From NCBI GenBank assembly GCA_964601865.1, contig CAZRPI010000010.1:1-46175 (forward strand): 46,175 bases of DNA, read 5' to 3'. Numbering within the stretch: position 1 is the stretch's first letter; every line of letters begins with the position of its first letter. The position numbers and the translations under genes are program-made. Source of the stretch: Pseudopelobacter sp964601865 (lineage in GTDB: Bacteria > Desulfobacterota > Desulfuromonadia > Geobacterales > Pseudopelobacteraceae). Below, in pieces: positions 6,962-15,850 of the stretch. Below the pieces are notes generated by a model, which saw nothing but the letters and a program-made list of their open reading frames with translations, ran no database searches and was not told where the DNA came from.

Positions 6962-9250
6962 GTGGACATTCCAAAAAACGAAAGCGCGTTGTCTGAACTC
7001 GACACCAGCCAGCTCTCCAGGCTGATCGTCGAGCTGAATATAGCCCGCCGTAATTTTGCCTCCTATCCGAAGGATCATCCCCTGGTCGCGGCTTCCCTGA
7101 ACAGGGCCATAGAGAACTACGACCGATTTCTCCGGATAAACGGCGAGATCATCATCGGTGTCACCCGGAATTCACTGATGATCAGGGGAGAACTGCTCGA
7201 CAGGAACAACGCCATTTTCAGGGATTTTGCCAAGGTGCTGTTCGAGCATGGGATAGGGGCCCTGACGCTGCGTCATGGCCTTACTACGGATGAACTCAAG
7301 AGTCTGAATGAAATTCTCTGCCTCAAACGGGAAGAAGTGCTGGACCGGGGAGGAATAGCGACGCTGTGGAAGAAGACGGCAATTTCGTCGCTTGAGATGC
7401 AGCCGATCCGTTATGACCTGTTCAATGTCGTTGACACCTCGTCCATGCCGTCGCAGCATCTCCAGCGAGACTCCCGGTGCCTCTGGGAGCGTTTTGCCCG
7501 CGCGCTCATCCAGAACACCTTTGCCGCGACTGACGTCGCGGGAGGAGACGGCTGTGGCGTGGTGCTCGACGCCACCGCATCCCCGGGCTTTGGCGGCGCC
7601 AGCGATTCAACGGGCGACATTCTGGTAACCGAAGATGAAATCGACCCGCGACTGCTGGCATCGATTCTCAATCGCCAGCTGGGAGAGGGGAATGCCCCCG
7701 CGGAGGACGGCAGTCCCGAATCCGACTTCGACGCCATCTGCTCCGGAGCCATGGCCTCCTTTCGGGTGCTAAGTCAGAGCGCCGATGGCTCCCAGGCCGA
7801 GCCGGCCGTGCCGTACGAAAAACTGGCTCGGTTCATCAGCGCCCTGGATCCCGACCTGAGACGCCGGTTTCTCAGCAGCAGTTTCGATGTCAGCACCATA
7901 AGCGGCGGTTCCATGGCCGAGGAAATCATCCCCCGCCTTTCGCTGGAGGCCATTGCCGAAACGCTGGAAGATGTCAGGCAGAACCGCTTCGTGGGCCAGT
8001 CATCCATCATGGGGATCCTGGGAAAAATGGGCGCCAATGTCCCGAAACAGCACTCCCCCTCCCAGGTGAAATCGGATGAGCTGATCGAAATGCAGCGGAA
8101 AATACGGAGCATTTTCCGTGAGCGGTCATCCGAAGAATTCGTTCCGGAAGGCTACCGGAAGAAACTCGACCGGATTATCGGCAGCGGGAATGACGGCGGC
8201 ATTGATCACGACGAAATGTCCGAACTGATGGAAACCCTGGACGGTCATTTTATCGAAAACCAGATCTCGGAAATCATTGTCCGCATCATGCTGATTGATC
8301 CGGACCCCCGGCAGATCTCCCAGCTTGTCAACAACCTGAGTGAGATCTTCTATTACCTGCTGTCAACCGGTGATTACTGCCAATTGCTGTACCTGATCAA
8401 CCAGTGCCAGTCGCCCGAGATCCTCCCCGAGGTCCGGGAACGCCTCAGCCGGAGTTATTCCAGCTATGACTCGCTGTACGAGATGCTGGTGGGGCTTACG
8501 ACCTGGGGCAAAGCCAAGTATGACGATGTAACCCGGCTGATCGGTGCCATAGGAGAACCTTTCGTCGAGGTGTTGCTGGACAGGCTGACCGTTGAGGAGA
8601 ACCTGTCCCTGAGACGCTTTCTCATGGACCGGATAGTGGAATTCGGAACCGGGGCGCGCTCAGGAATGCTGGCACGTCTTTCCGACAGACGCTGGTTTGT
8701 GCTGCGCAACCTGGTCATAATGCTGCGACAGCTGAACGATTACACGATCCTGGAACATGTGCGCCCCCTTCTCCACCACTCCCATACCCGTGTCCGTCAG
8801 GAGGCGCTCCGCACCTGCCTGCATTTTCGCGATCCTGCGGCCGAAAGGCAGATCCTCTACGACATGGACAGCACGAACCACGAAGTGCAGCTGTCCGCCA
8901 TCTACATGGCCGACAAGAGCCGTTCCGCCGACGTATTCAAGAAGCTGCTGGGGATCTTGGGAAGGCCCGGATTCACGAACATCGAGTGTGAGTTGAAGAG
9001 CGCCGCGCTGACCGCCCTGGCTGAAATCGGCAGGGTTGACGCCCTGCCCGAACTGTCAAGGCTGCTGTCGGCAAAGAGTCTCCTCCATTCACGCGCTCTC
9101 AACAAGCTGAAGGTTGACGCCATCCGCTCCATGAGCCGCTATCCAGGCGCCGCGGTCAGACCAATCCTGACCAGGGTTGCCGGCGGTAGTGGCGAAGTCG
9201 CCCGGCAGGCCCAGCAGTCACTTAAAATGCTCTCGGGGAAACCCTCATGA
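6962..9250 (+). CDS. HEAT-repeat protein with an N-terminal domain shared with the next gene
   Basis: Function unknown. The start is most likely GTG 6962, which has GGAG 5 nt upstream, giving 762 residues; the in-frame ATG 6893 overlaps the probable promoter. Residues ~10-110 form an alpha/beta region (HPLV ... INGEIIIGVTRNSLMIRGE ... GIGALTLRHGLTTDEL) that aligns with the N-terminus of the HD-GYP protein downstream. A long acidic middle part follows. From ~residue 520 to the end there are helical HEAT-type repeats (for example HSHTRVRQEALRTCL and HEVQLSAIYMAD). No signal peptide or membrane segment is visible. It overlaps the next gene by 4 bp (ATGA), so the two are translationally coupled and probably interact; a scaffold role is inferred. 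Confidence 0.8.
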   Translation: MDIPKNESALSELDTSQLSRLIVELNIARRNFASYPKDHPLVAASLNRAIENYDRFLRINGEIIIGVTRNSLMIRGELLDRNNAIFRDFAKVLFEHGIGALTLRHGLTTDELKSLNEILCLKREEVLDRGGIATLWKKTAISSLEMQPIRYDLFNVVDTSSMPSQHLQRDSRCLWERFARALIQNTFAATDVAGGDGCGVVLDATASPGFGGASDSTGDILVTEDEIDPRLLASILNRQLGEGNAPAEDGSPESDFDAICSGAMASFRVLSQSADGSQAEPAVPYEKLARFISALDPDLRRRFLSSSFDVSTISGGSMAEEIIPRLSLEAIAETLEDVRQNRFVGQSSIMGILGKMGANVPKQHSPSQVKSDELIEMQRKIRSIFRERSSEEFVPEGYRKKLDRIIGSGNDGGIDHDEMSELMETLDGHFIENQISEIIVRIMLIDPDPRQISQLVNNLSEIFYYLLSTGDYCQLLYLINQCQSPEILPEVRERLSRSYSSYDSLYEMLVGLTTWGKAKYDDVTRLIGAIGEPFVEVLLDRLTVEENLSLRRFLMDRIVEFGTGARSGMLARLSDRRWFVLRNLVIMLRQLNDYTILEHVRPLLHHSHTRVRQEALRTCLHFRDPAAERQILYDMDSTNHEVQLSAIYMADKSRSADVFKKLLGILGRPGFTNIECELKSAALTALAEIGRVDALPELSRLLSAKSLLHSRALNKLKVDAIRSMSRYPGAAVRPILTRVAGGSGEVARQAQQSLKMLSGKPS

Positions 9251-10476
9251 ACCGGACCAGCAGCTTTATTCTGGATTTCATTCGCCATCTCCTCTCGGCC
9301 GTGGCCAACGCCTCGCTGTACGGCATGGAACATCCGCAGGTCGTCAGATTGACGACCCAGGCGTATGAAACCGCGCTCAAGGCTCTTGAAGAGCGGTCCG
9401 AGTTTTCCATCGCGATCATTGAAAATGAGCTGGTGATCGATGGGAGGCCCCAGGACTTCACTCTCTTTCTCGACCGGTTTGTCCAGACCTTAGGCGACCG
9501 CGGCGTAGGACACATGAAGGTGCTCCAGGGGATCACCCGACAGGAGATCACCAATTTTATCGTTTCCATGAGCCGCCATGGCGAGGAAAGCGGTTCCGGG
9601 ATCAATTCCGGCAGACACCTGGAACTGGGCCGGATGGACCTGGCCACGCAAACCGACACCGGCGAACGGGAGAGCGAGTCTGCCGGGCTGAGCGGTTCGA
9701 GAGAAAGCTCCGTCCTTCTCCAGTCGGAGCCAGCGCCATCCTCCGACGGCGATTCCCTGAGGGAGATGTCGGCCCGGGAGATGACCAGGTTCATGGAGAT
9801 CTACGAGGCGGTAAACAACCGCAGAAAGCTCAAGATTACGGGGATAATAGAGATCGTTTCCGATTTCGTAGCAGTATTCCGCAAGGAGGGGCAGGCCCTG
9901 CTGTTGATGGCGACCATGCGCGACGCCGACGAATACACGTTCACCCATTCCACCAATGTCTGCCTGCTCAACATAGCCCAGGCGGTCTCACTCGGCATTG
10001 ACGGGCAACTGCTCAACGACATCGGCGTAGCCGGCATGCTCCATGACATCGGCAAGCTGTTTATTCCGGAAGAGATCCTCGGCAAGAAAGGGGCCCTGTC
10101 CGACGACGAATTCCGTCTGATGCAGAGCCATCCCCTGAAGGGCGCCCGTTTCCTGCTGGAGACATCGGGGGTTCCGCGCCTGGCCATCGTCAATGCGTTC
10201 GAACATCACCTGAAATACAACCTGTCCGGCTATCCCAGGGTTCCCGCCAACTGGAGGCAGAGCCTCTGCAGCCACATGACTTCAATATCCGACGTTTACG
10301 ACGCCATGCGTACCAAACGTCCCTACAGGAAGCCGCTCCCGCCAGCAAAAATATGTTCGACCATGCGGGAGATCATGGGAACCGAACTTCATCCCGCCCT
10401 TACGGCCAATTTCCTCGGGGTCATGTCAAATCTCATGAACGATCCCTCGGTTCTCCCCTTCCCCGCCGCTACTTGA
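9247..10476 (+). CDS. HD-GYP domain protein (probable cyclic-di-nucleotide phosphodiesterase)
   Basis: 409 residues. Residues ~1-110 share the N-terminal domain of the HEAT protein (EHPQVV, IAIIENELVIDGRP, RGVGHMKVLQGITRQEI). A low-complexity Ser/Glu-rich linker leads to an HD domain at ~240-400: FTHSTNV, the HD pair H266-D267 in MLHDIGKLFIP, HPLKGA, EHH and the downstream metal ligand in SISDVYDAMRTKRPY. The GYP signature is present as HHLKYNLSGYP near 318-330, but the usual HHExxDGxGYP acidic positions are replaced. HD-GYP enzymes hydrolyse c-di-GMP; altered signature residues make activity uncertain. It has no receiver domain. clpB follows 67 bp later on the same strand. Confidence 0.85.
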   Translation: MNRTSSFILDFIRHLLSAVANASLYGMEHPQVVRLTTQAYETALKALEERSEFSIAIIENELVIDGRPQDFTLFLDRFVQTLGDRGVGHMKVLQGITRQEITNFIVSMSRHGEESGSGINSGRHLELGRMDLATQTDTGERESESAGLSGSRESSVLLQSEPAPSSDGDSLREMSAREMTRFMEIYEAVNNRRKLKITGIIEIVSDFVAVFRKEGQALLLMATMRDADEYTFTHSTNVCLLNIAQAVSLGIDGQLLNDIGVAGMLHDIGKLFIPEEILGKKGALSDDEFRLMQSHPLKGARFLLETSGVPRLAIVNAFEHHLKYNLSGYPRVPANWRQSLCSHMTSISDVYDAMRTKRPYRKPLPPAKICSTMREIMGTELHPALTANFLGVMSNLMNDPSVLPFPAAT

Positions 10477-10543
10477 TTATTCTCCCCGCCGTGATTACCG
10501 TTTTGATTGAAGGTAATTTTAAGAGCAGAGAGAGGAACGAATC

Positions 10544-13147
10544 ATGGATCTCAACCGGCTTACACAGAAATCCCAGGAAGCGCTGGCGGAAGCGCAGAGC
10601 AAGGCGGTAACCTACGGTCACGTCGAGGTTGATGGCGAGCACCTGCTGTGGGCGCTGCTGAACCAGGAGGACGGTCTGGTTCCCCGCCTGCTGAAGCGCA
10701 TGGATATCCGGCCGGAACAGCTGATAAATGAAATCGAGGCGGAACTGGACAAAAGACCCCGGGTATCCGGCCCGGGCGCCGAGGCGGGCAAGATATACAT
10801 CTCCCAGCACCTGTCGTGCATTCTGGTGGCGGCTGAAAATGACGCCAAGCGACTCAAGGATGAGTATGTTTCCGTTGAGCACCTGCTGATGGCCCTGGTG
10901 GCCGAGGGGGAGAAGACGGTATCAGGGAAGATTCTCAGGAGGGCCGGCCTTGAGCGGGAAAAGCTGCTGAAGGCACTCACGGAAGTGCGCGGCAATCAGA
11001 GGGTTCAGAGTCCCAACCCCGAGGCCAGCTACGAGGCGCTTGAGAAGTACGGCCGGGATCTCGTCAAGATGGCGCGTTCAGGGAAGCTCGATCCCGTCAT
11101 AGGCCGGGACGAGGATATCCGGCGGATCATACGCATTCTCTCCCGCAAGACCAAGAACAACCCGGTCCTGATCGGTGAACCGGGGGTGGGCAAAACGGCC
11201 ATCGTGGAAGGCCTGGCCCAGCGGATCGTCCGGGGCGACGTTCCCGAGGGGTTGAAGGAGAAGACCGTATTTGCCCTGGACATGGGGGCGCTCATCGCCG
11301 GGGCCAAGTACCGGGGCGAATTCGAGGAGCGTCTCAAGGCGGTGCTCAACGAGGTCAAGGAGGGACAGGGACGCATCGTTCTCTTCATCGACGAACTGCA
11401 CACCATTGTCGGCGCCGGCAAGGCGGAGGGGGCCATGGACGCCGGCAACATGCTGAAACCGATGCTGGCCCGCGGTGAACTGCACTGCATCGGTGCGACT
11501 ACCCTCGACGAGTACCGACAGCACATCGAGAAGGACGCCGCGCTGGAACGGCGCTTCCAGCCGGTGCTGGTGGAACAGCCCACCGTGGAGGACACCGTCT
11601 CGATCCTGCGTGGCCTGCGGGAACGCTTCGAGGTGCACCACGGCATCAAGATTCAGGATTCCGCGCTGGTGGCGGCCGCAACGCTCTCCAACCGGTACAT
11701 CACCGAGCGCTTCCTGCCGGACAAGGCCATTGATCTGGTTGACGAGGCCTGCGCCATGCTCCGTACCGAAATCGACTCGCTTCCCTCGGAGCTGGACACC
11801 ATCAGCAGGCGGGTGATGCAGCTTGAAATCGAGGAAGTGGCCCTGAAAAAGGAGAAAGACCGGGCGAGCATGGAGCGTCTCGAGGCGTTGCGCAGGGAAC
11901 TGGCGAATGACCGGGAAAAGGCCAACGCCATGCGGGCGCAGTACGAAACGGAAAAATGCGCCATCCAGCGGATTCAGGCCCTGCGCGAGCAGATCGAAAA
12001 AACCAGGCGCGACATCGACAGGGCCGAGCGTGAGAGCAACCTGGAACTGGCTTCCAGGTTGAAGTATTCGGAAATGCCCGGCCTTGACAAAGCCCTGAAA
12101 AATGAAGAAACGGCCCTGGCAGCTAACCAGGGGGGGCAGAAGCTGTTGCGTGAAGAGGTGACGGAAGACGAGATCGCCGAGATCGTTGCCCACTGGACCG
12201 GCATACCGGTCACCCGTCTCGTGGAGGGGGAACGGGAAAAGCTGCTGCGCCTGGAAGATATTCTGCACGAAAGGGTCGTAGGCCAGGACGAGGCGGTCCG
12301 GCTGGTTTCCGACGCCGTGCTGCGGGCGCGCTCGGGTATCAAGGATCCGCGCCGTCCCATAGGCTCATTCATCTTTCTGGGACCCACCGGCGTTGGCAAG
12401 ACCGAGCTGGCGCGCACGCTTGCCTCAGCGCTTTTCGACTCGGAAGACAACATGGTGCGCATCGACATGTCCGAGTACATGGAGAAATTTGCCGTGTCCC
12501 GCCTCATCGGGGCGCCTCCGGGCTATGTGGGTTACGAAGAGGGAGGACAGCTGACCGAGGCGGTGAGACGCAAGCCCTACTGCGTACTGCTGTTCGATGA
12601 AATAGAAAAGGCTCATCAGGATGTTTTCAATATTCTGCTCCAGATCCTGGACGACGGCCGGGTTACCGACAGTCACGGTCGAACGGTCAACTTCAAGAAC
12701 ACGGTCATCATCATGACCTCCAATATCGGCGCGCCGTACCTGATCGAGGGGATCACCCCGGACGGCGATATACGCGATGACGCCCGCGTATCGGTGATGA
12801 ACGAACTGAGGATGAATTTCCGTCCCGAATTCCTCAACCGGGTGGACGATATCGTGCTGTTCAAGCCGCTCCACATGGAGGAAATCGTCAGGATTACCGA
12901 TCTCTTGGCGAAACAGCTCGTTCTGAGGCTCAAGGACCGCCAGATAACGCTGGTCCTCAGCGACGAGGCCAAGCAGTTCATCGCCCGGACCGGATACGAT
13001 CCGGTCTACGGAGCCCGCCCGCTGAAACGCTTTCTGCAGCGGGAACTGGAAACCAGAGTCGCCCGGGCCATCATTGCCGGAGAGATTGCCGAAGGTGGCG
13101 AGCTGCGGGTTGAACTCAGGGACGGGAAACTGGTGGTGGGGGTCTAA
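10544..13147 (+). CDS. clpB: ATP-dependent disaggregase ClpB
   Basis: Hsp100 chaperone that extracts proteins from aggregates with DnaK. The 867-residue protein has the complete architecture: Clp N-domain repeats at 1-145, first AAA+ module with Walker A GEPGVGKT near 207-214 and Walker B LFIDELHT, the coiled-coil middle domain at ~400-530 that separates ClpB from ClpA/ClpC, and second AAA+ module with GPTGVGKTE near 610-618 and LLFDEIEKAH. The start has GAGAGG about 8 nt upstream. I see no CIRCE operator and no convincing heat-shock sigma promoter in the 67-bp upstream gap, so it may be transcribed with the HEAT/HD-GYP pair. A strong terminator follows at 13286-13320. Confidence 0.97.
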   Translation: MDLNRLTQKSQEALAEAQSKAVTYGHVEVDGEHLLWALLNQEDGLVPRLLKRMDIRPEQLINEIEAELDKRPRVSGPGAEAGKIYISQHLSCILVAAENDAKRLKDEYVSVEHLLMALVAEGEKTVSGKILRRAGLEREKLLKALTEVRGNQRVQSPNPEASYEALEKYGRDLVKMARSGKLDPVIGRDEDIRRIIRILSRKTKNNPVLIGEPGVGKTAIVEGLAQRIVRGDVPEGLKEKTVFALDMGALIAGAKYRGEFEERLKAVLNEVKEGQGRIVLFIDELHTIVGAGKAEGAMDAGNMLKPMLARGELHCIGATTLDEYRQHIEKDAALERRFQPVLVEQPTVEDTVSILRGLRERFEVHHGIKIQDSALVAAATLSNRYITERFLPDKAIDLVDEACAMLRTEIDSLPSELDTISRRVMQLEIEEVALKKEKDRASMERLEALRRELANDREKANAMRAQYETEKCAIQRIQALREQIEKTRRDIDRAERESNLELASRLKYSEMPGLDKALKNEETALAANQGGQKLLREEVTEDEIAEIVAHWTGIPVTRLVEGEREKLLRLEDILHERVVGQDEAVRLVSDAVLRARSGIKDPRRPIGSFIFLGPTGVGKTELARTLASALFDSEDNMVRIDMSEYMEKFAVSRLIGAPPGYVGYEEGGQLTEAVRRKPYCVLLFDEIEKAHQDVFNILLQILDDGRVTDSHGRTVNFKNTVIIMTSNIGAPYLIEGITPDGDIRDDARVSVMNELRMNFRPEFLNRVDDIVLFKPLHMEEIVRITDLLAKQLVLRLKDRQITLVLSDEAKQFIARTGYDPVYGARPLKRFLQRELETRVARAIIAGEIAEGGELRVELRDGKLVVGV

Positions 13148-13171
13148 CAGCAACAACGTTTATTTTGGTTA

Positions 13172-13244
13172 ACCATTCGCCCTGAGCTTGTCGAAGGGTG
13201 AGCGGTTACTTCTTTCATGCTTCGACAGGCTCAGCATGAACGGC
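13172..13244. repeat. Pair of REP-like palindromic repeats in inverted orientation
   Basis: CCATTCGCCCTGAGCTTGTC (from 13173) and its degenerate inverted copy GACAGGCTCAGCATGAACGG (ending 13243) face each other, each also forming a small hairpin. The same core occurs in the element at 18106-18245. Such GAGCTTGTCGAAGGG-type repeats are recognisable as a family widespread in environmental bacterial genomes. Confidence 0.7.
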
Positions 13245-13285
13245 TTAAGTGAACAGCATCATGTCTAGCAGTGCGCACCGGACGG

Positions 13286-13320
13286 AAGCCGGGGTATGGC
13301 TGATCATACCCCGGCTTTAA
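13286..13320 (+). terminator. Intrinsic terminator of clpB
   Basis: AAGCCGGGGTATG (13286-13298) and its perfect reverse complement (13305-13317) form a 13-bp stem with a 6-nt loop, followed by TTTAAT. It lies between clpB and the nadB promoter and separates the two transcription units. Confidence 0.8.
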
Positions 13321-13356
13321 TGTATCCGCCCGAATCGAATCAACTTCCGTCTCTGC

Positions 13357-13385
13357 TTGACAAACCGGCGACAGGGGACAATAAT
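13357..13385 (+). promoter_or_regulatory. Sigma-70 promoter of nadB
   Basis: TTGACA (13357-13362, perfect) and AATAAT (13380-13385, five of six) are 17 nt apart. The expected transcription start near 13392 gives a leader of about 36 nt before ATG 13428. It also rules out in-frame upstream starts for nadB such as the ATG at 13296. Confidence 0.75.
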
Positions 13386-13427
13386 CCTCACTGTTTATCG
13401 AACCTATCCGTAAAGGGACCACAAGAC

Positions 13428-15023
13428 ATGCGCATCGAAAGCGATTTTCTCGTGATTGGCAGCGGCATTGCCGGCCTTTCCTACGCCCTGCAGGCCGCCG
13501 ACCACGGCAGCGTGGCAATCGTTACCAAGTATGACATATCCGAATCGGCCACAAACTACGCCCAGGGAGGAATCGCGTCCGTCATCTCCTCGGAGGATTC
13601 GTTCGAGGCGCACATGAATGACACCATGGTTGCGGGCGCCGGCCTCTGCCATGAAGACGTGGTGCGCATGGTGGTCGAGGAGGGTCCCCAGACCATAGAA
13701 AACCTCATAGACTGGGGCGTCCAGTTCACGACCAAAGGTTCCAGTTACGATCTGACCCGCGAGGGGGGGCACAGCGCCCGGCGCATCCTGCACGCCGAGG
13801 ACATCACCGGCCGCGAGATCCAGCGCGCCCTGGTGCAGGCCGCCCGCGGTCATAAGAACATTACCATCTACGAATATCACATAGCCATCGATCTGATCAC
13901 CACGACCAAACTCTTCAACCAGTCGCAGGAGAGGAACAACTGCCTTGGCGCGTACGTTCTCGATATCAGGAAGAATCAGGTCATCACCTTCTCCTCCAAG
14001 ATCACCCTGCTGGCCAGCGGCGGCGCCGGGAAAGTCTACCTGTACACCTGCAATCCGGACGTGGCTTCCGGAGACGGGGTGGCCATGGCCTACCGCGCCG
14101 GAGCGACCATCGCCAACATGGAGTTCATGCAGTTCCACCCCACGACCCTTTTCCATCCCCTCGGCAACTCGTTTCTGATTTCGGAGGCGGTGCGCGGCGA
14201 AGGCGCCATTCTGCGCCGCCGGGACGGCGTTGCCTTCATGGAGAAGTACCACAAGCTGAGGGACCTCGCCCCCCGCGACATCGTGGCGCGGGCCATCGAC
14301 CACGAGATGAAGATCAGCGGCGATGACTGCGTCTATCTGGATATCACCCACGAGCCGGCGGAAGTCGTTAAGAAGCGCTTTCCCAACATCTATCAGACCT
14401 GTCTGGACCTGGGGCTGGACATGACGAAGGAGTGGCTGCCCGTGGTGCCTGCGGCCCATTATCTCTGCGGAGGCGTGGCGGTGGACATGGACGGCAAGAC
14501 CGATCTGAAATCGCTGTACGCCATCGGAGAGGTCACCTTCACCGGGCTGCACGGCGCCAACCGACTTGCCAGCAACTCGCTGCTGGAAGCCGCCGTCTAC
14601 GCCAACCGCGCCTACCGGGCAACGCTAGATGAAGTCAAGAGGGAGCGGTACGAACGGTTCGACATTCCCGACTGGGATCCGGGAACGGCTACTGACAGCG
14701 ACGAGATGGTGGTCGTATCCAACAACTGGGATGAAATCAGGCGGTTCATGTGGAATTACGTGGGAATAGTTCGCTCCGACAAGCGCCTGGCGCGGGCCAT
14801 GCGTCGCGTGGAACTGATCCAGAGCGAGATCGAGGAGTACTACTGGAACGTGACAATCAACTCGGACCTGATCGAACTGCGCAATCTCGCCACCGTTGCC
14901 CAGCTGATCGTCGCCTGCGCCCAGATGCGCAAGGAGTCGCGCGGACTGCACTACACCATCGACTACCCCAAGCGGGACGACGTCAACTGCAGGCGCGATA
15001 CCTTCATCAAGAAAACGCTGTAA
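13428..15023 (+). CDS. nadB: L-aspartate oxidase
   Basis: FAD enzyme converting L-aspartate to iminoaspartate, the first step of de novo NAD synthesis; with oxygen scarce, fumarate can accept the electrons. The 531-residue protein begins MRIESDFLVIGSGIAGLSYA, with the dinucleotide-binding GxGxxG at residues 10-15. Further hallmarks are YAQGGIAS, the active-site region GGHSARRILHAEDITGREI, EFMQFHPTTLF and the late flavin segment HGANRLASNSLLEA. The C-terminal helical domain is complete. Its relatives in the fumarate reductase family are larger or lack this arrangement. nadA and nadC are not in the window. The chorismate mutase gene starts 12 bp after its stop. Confidence 0.96.
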   Translation: MRIESDFLVIGSGIAGLSYALQAADHGSVAIVTKYDISESATNYAQGGIASVISSEDSFEAHMNDTMVAGAGLCHEDVVRMVVEEGPQTIENLIDWGVQFTTKGSSYDLTREGGHSARRILHAEDITGREIQRALVQAARGHKNITIYEYHIAIDLITTTKLFNQSQERNNCLGAYVLDIRKNQVITFSSKITLLASGGAGKVYLYTCNPDVASGDGVAMAYRAGATIANMEFMQFHPTTLFHPLGNSFLISEAVRGEGAILRRRDGVAFMEKYHKLRDLAPRDIVARAIDHEMKISGDDCVYLDITHEPAEVVKKRFPNIYQTCLDLGLDMTKEWLPVVPAAHYLCGGVAVDMDGKTDLKSLYAIGEVTFTGLHGANRLASNSLLEAAVYANRAYRATLDEVKRERYERFDIPDWDPGTATDSDEMVVVSNNWDEIRRFMWNYVGIVRSDKRLARAMRRVELIQSEIEEYYWNVTINSDLIELRNLATVAQLIVACAQMRKESRGLHYTIDYPKRDDVNCRRDTFIKKTL

Positions 15024-15035
15024 CCGGAGAAACCG

Positions 15036-15317
15036 TTGAAAATCGACGAGATCAGAAAACGCATAGATCTGCTGGATGACGTGCTGCTGCGCATTTTCAA
15101 CGAACGGGCCCGCCTGGCGCTGGAAATCGGCCATGTCAAAAAGGAGCTGAACCTGCCGGTTTTCGATCCGGCGCGGGAGAAGAGGATTTTTGCGCGCATG
15201 AAGGACGAAAACCCCGGGCCACTCGACAATGACGCCATAGTGCGGCTGTTCGAGAGGGTTGTGGACGAGTCCCGCCGCCTGGAGCGCATCATGTCCCATG
15301 CGGAGGGGGGGAGCTAA
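15036..15317 (+). CDS. Chorismate mutase, AroQ class, monofunctional
   Basis: Converts chorismate to prephenate for phenylalanine and tyrosine synthesis. The 93-residue protein is a single AroQ domain: IRKRIDLLDDVLLRIFNERARLALEIGHVKK at the N-terminus has the conserved arginines and the lysine of the active site, and PVFDPAREKRIF follows. The start is TTG 15036, supported by GGAG 7 nt upstream; no ATG fits. It is not fused to prephenate dehydratase or DAHP synthase. It is 12 bp downstream of nadB and 61 bp upstream of a small AroF-like regulatory domain, which suggests a role in control of aromatic synthesis. Confidence 0.9.
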   Translation: MKIDEIRKRIDLLDDVLLRIFNERARLALEIGHVKKELNLPVFDPAREKRIFARMKDENPGPLDNDAIVRLFERVVDESRRLERIMSHAEGGS

Positions 15318-15378
15318 CGCTTTCCCCTTGGGTTGCAATACACAATCATAAGTATCGGTTGAAAGGTTGTTATATATC

Positions 15379-15588
15379 ATGCTGATTATCATGAAAAAAA
15401 ACACTGACGAAGAGGCGCTCGACCAGATCAAGGAGTATCTGATCACCCGGGATTTCGACATCCATCAGTCCACCGGCGCCAACCGTACGATCATCGGCGT
15501 CATCGGTGACACCGCCTCCCTCGACGACCGGGAGATCGAGGCTATGCCGGGAGTTAGCCAGGTCGTGCGCATCAGAAAGGACGATTAG
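15379..15588 (+). CDS. Stand-alone DAHP-synthase-type N-terminal (ferredoxin-like) domain, or truncated aroF
   Basis: 69 residues beginning MLIIMKKNTDEEAL. The pattern (short strand, helix LDQIKEYL, DFDIHQSTGANRTIIGVIGD, ending MPGVSQVVRIRKDD) matches the ferredoxin-like allosteric domain at the start of Thermotoga-type DAHP synthases, which binds aromatic amino acids. The catalytic barrel is missing: the frame stops at 15588 and none of the three downstream frames carries barrel motifs. It may be a true single-domain protein acting in trans on a DAHP synthase or on the neighbouring chorismate mutase, or the remnant of a deleted gene. The ATG 15379 was chosen by alignment to the family start; AAGG lies 12 nt upstream, a long spacing. 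Confidence 0.65.
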   Translation: MLIIMKKNTDEEALDQIKEYLITRDFDIHQSTGANRTIIGVIGDTASLDDREIEAMPGVSQVVRIRKDD

Positions 15589-15840
15589 GCCGCTTTTCCG
15601 TCGCTCCGGTAGTACACGCAGATCTCCCTTTCCCCGTCATTTGCCATCGGTTTATTTCCGGGAAGCCTCCATGAAACCGGGGGCGATGCCGGATGCCGCT
15701 CCTTTTCCTTTCCTCACTTCACCAGTCAATTATCAGAATTTGCACCGTTTCTTGATTCCATTCCGAGTCTGGTTGGCATTATTCCTGTTCTGACACTTTT
15801 GCTTGCCCGCCATGATGAATTGGTATACATAAAGACATTT
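15589..15840. other. Gene-free stretch
   Basis: First part of a 432-bp gap. No frame has coding character, no continuation of a DAHP synthase is visible, and no clear hairpin terminator follows the small upstream gene. Confidence 0.5.
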
Positions 15841-15850
15841 GAAGAAACAG

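Noticed and set aside
10477..10543. CIRCE or heat-shock promoter before clpB
   Set aside because: No TTAGCACTC/GAGTGCTAA inverted repeat, and no acceptable sigma-32 -35/-10 pair.
13296..13427. 44-residue N-terminal extension of nadB
   Set aside because: The upstream in-frame ATG lies inside the clpB terminator and upstream of the nadB promoter; the family start fits ATG 13428.
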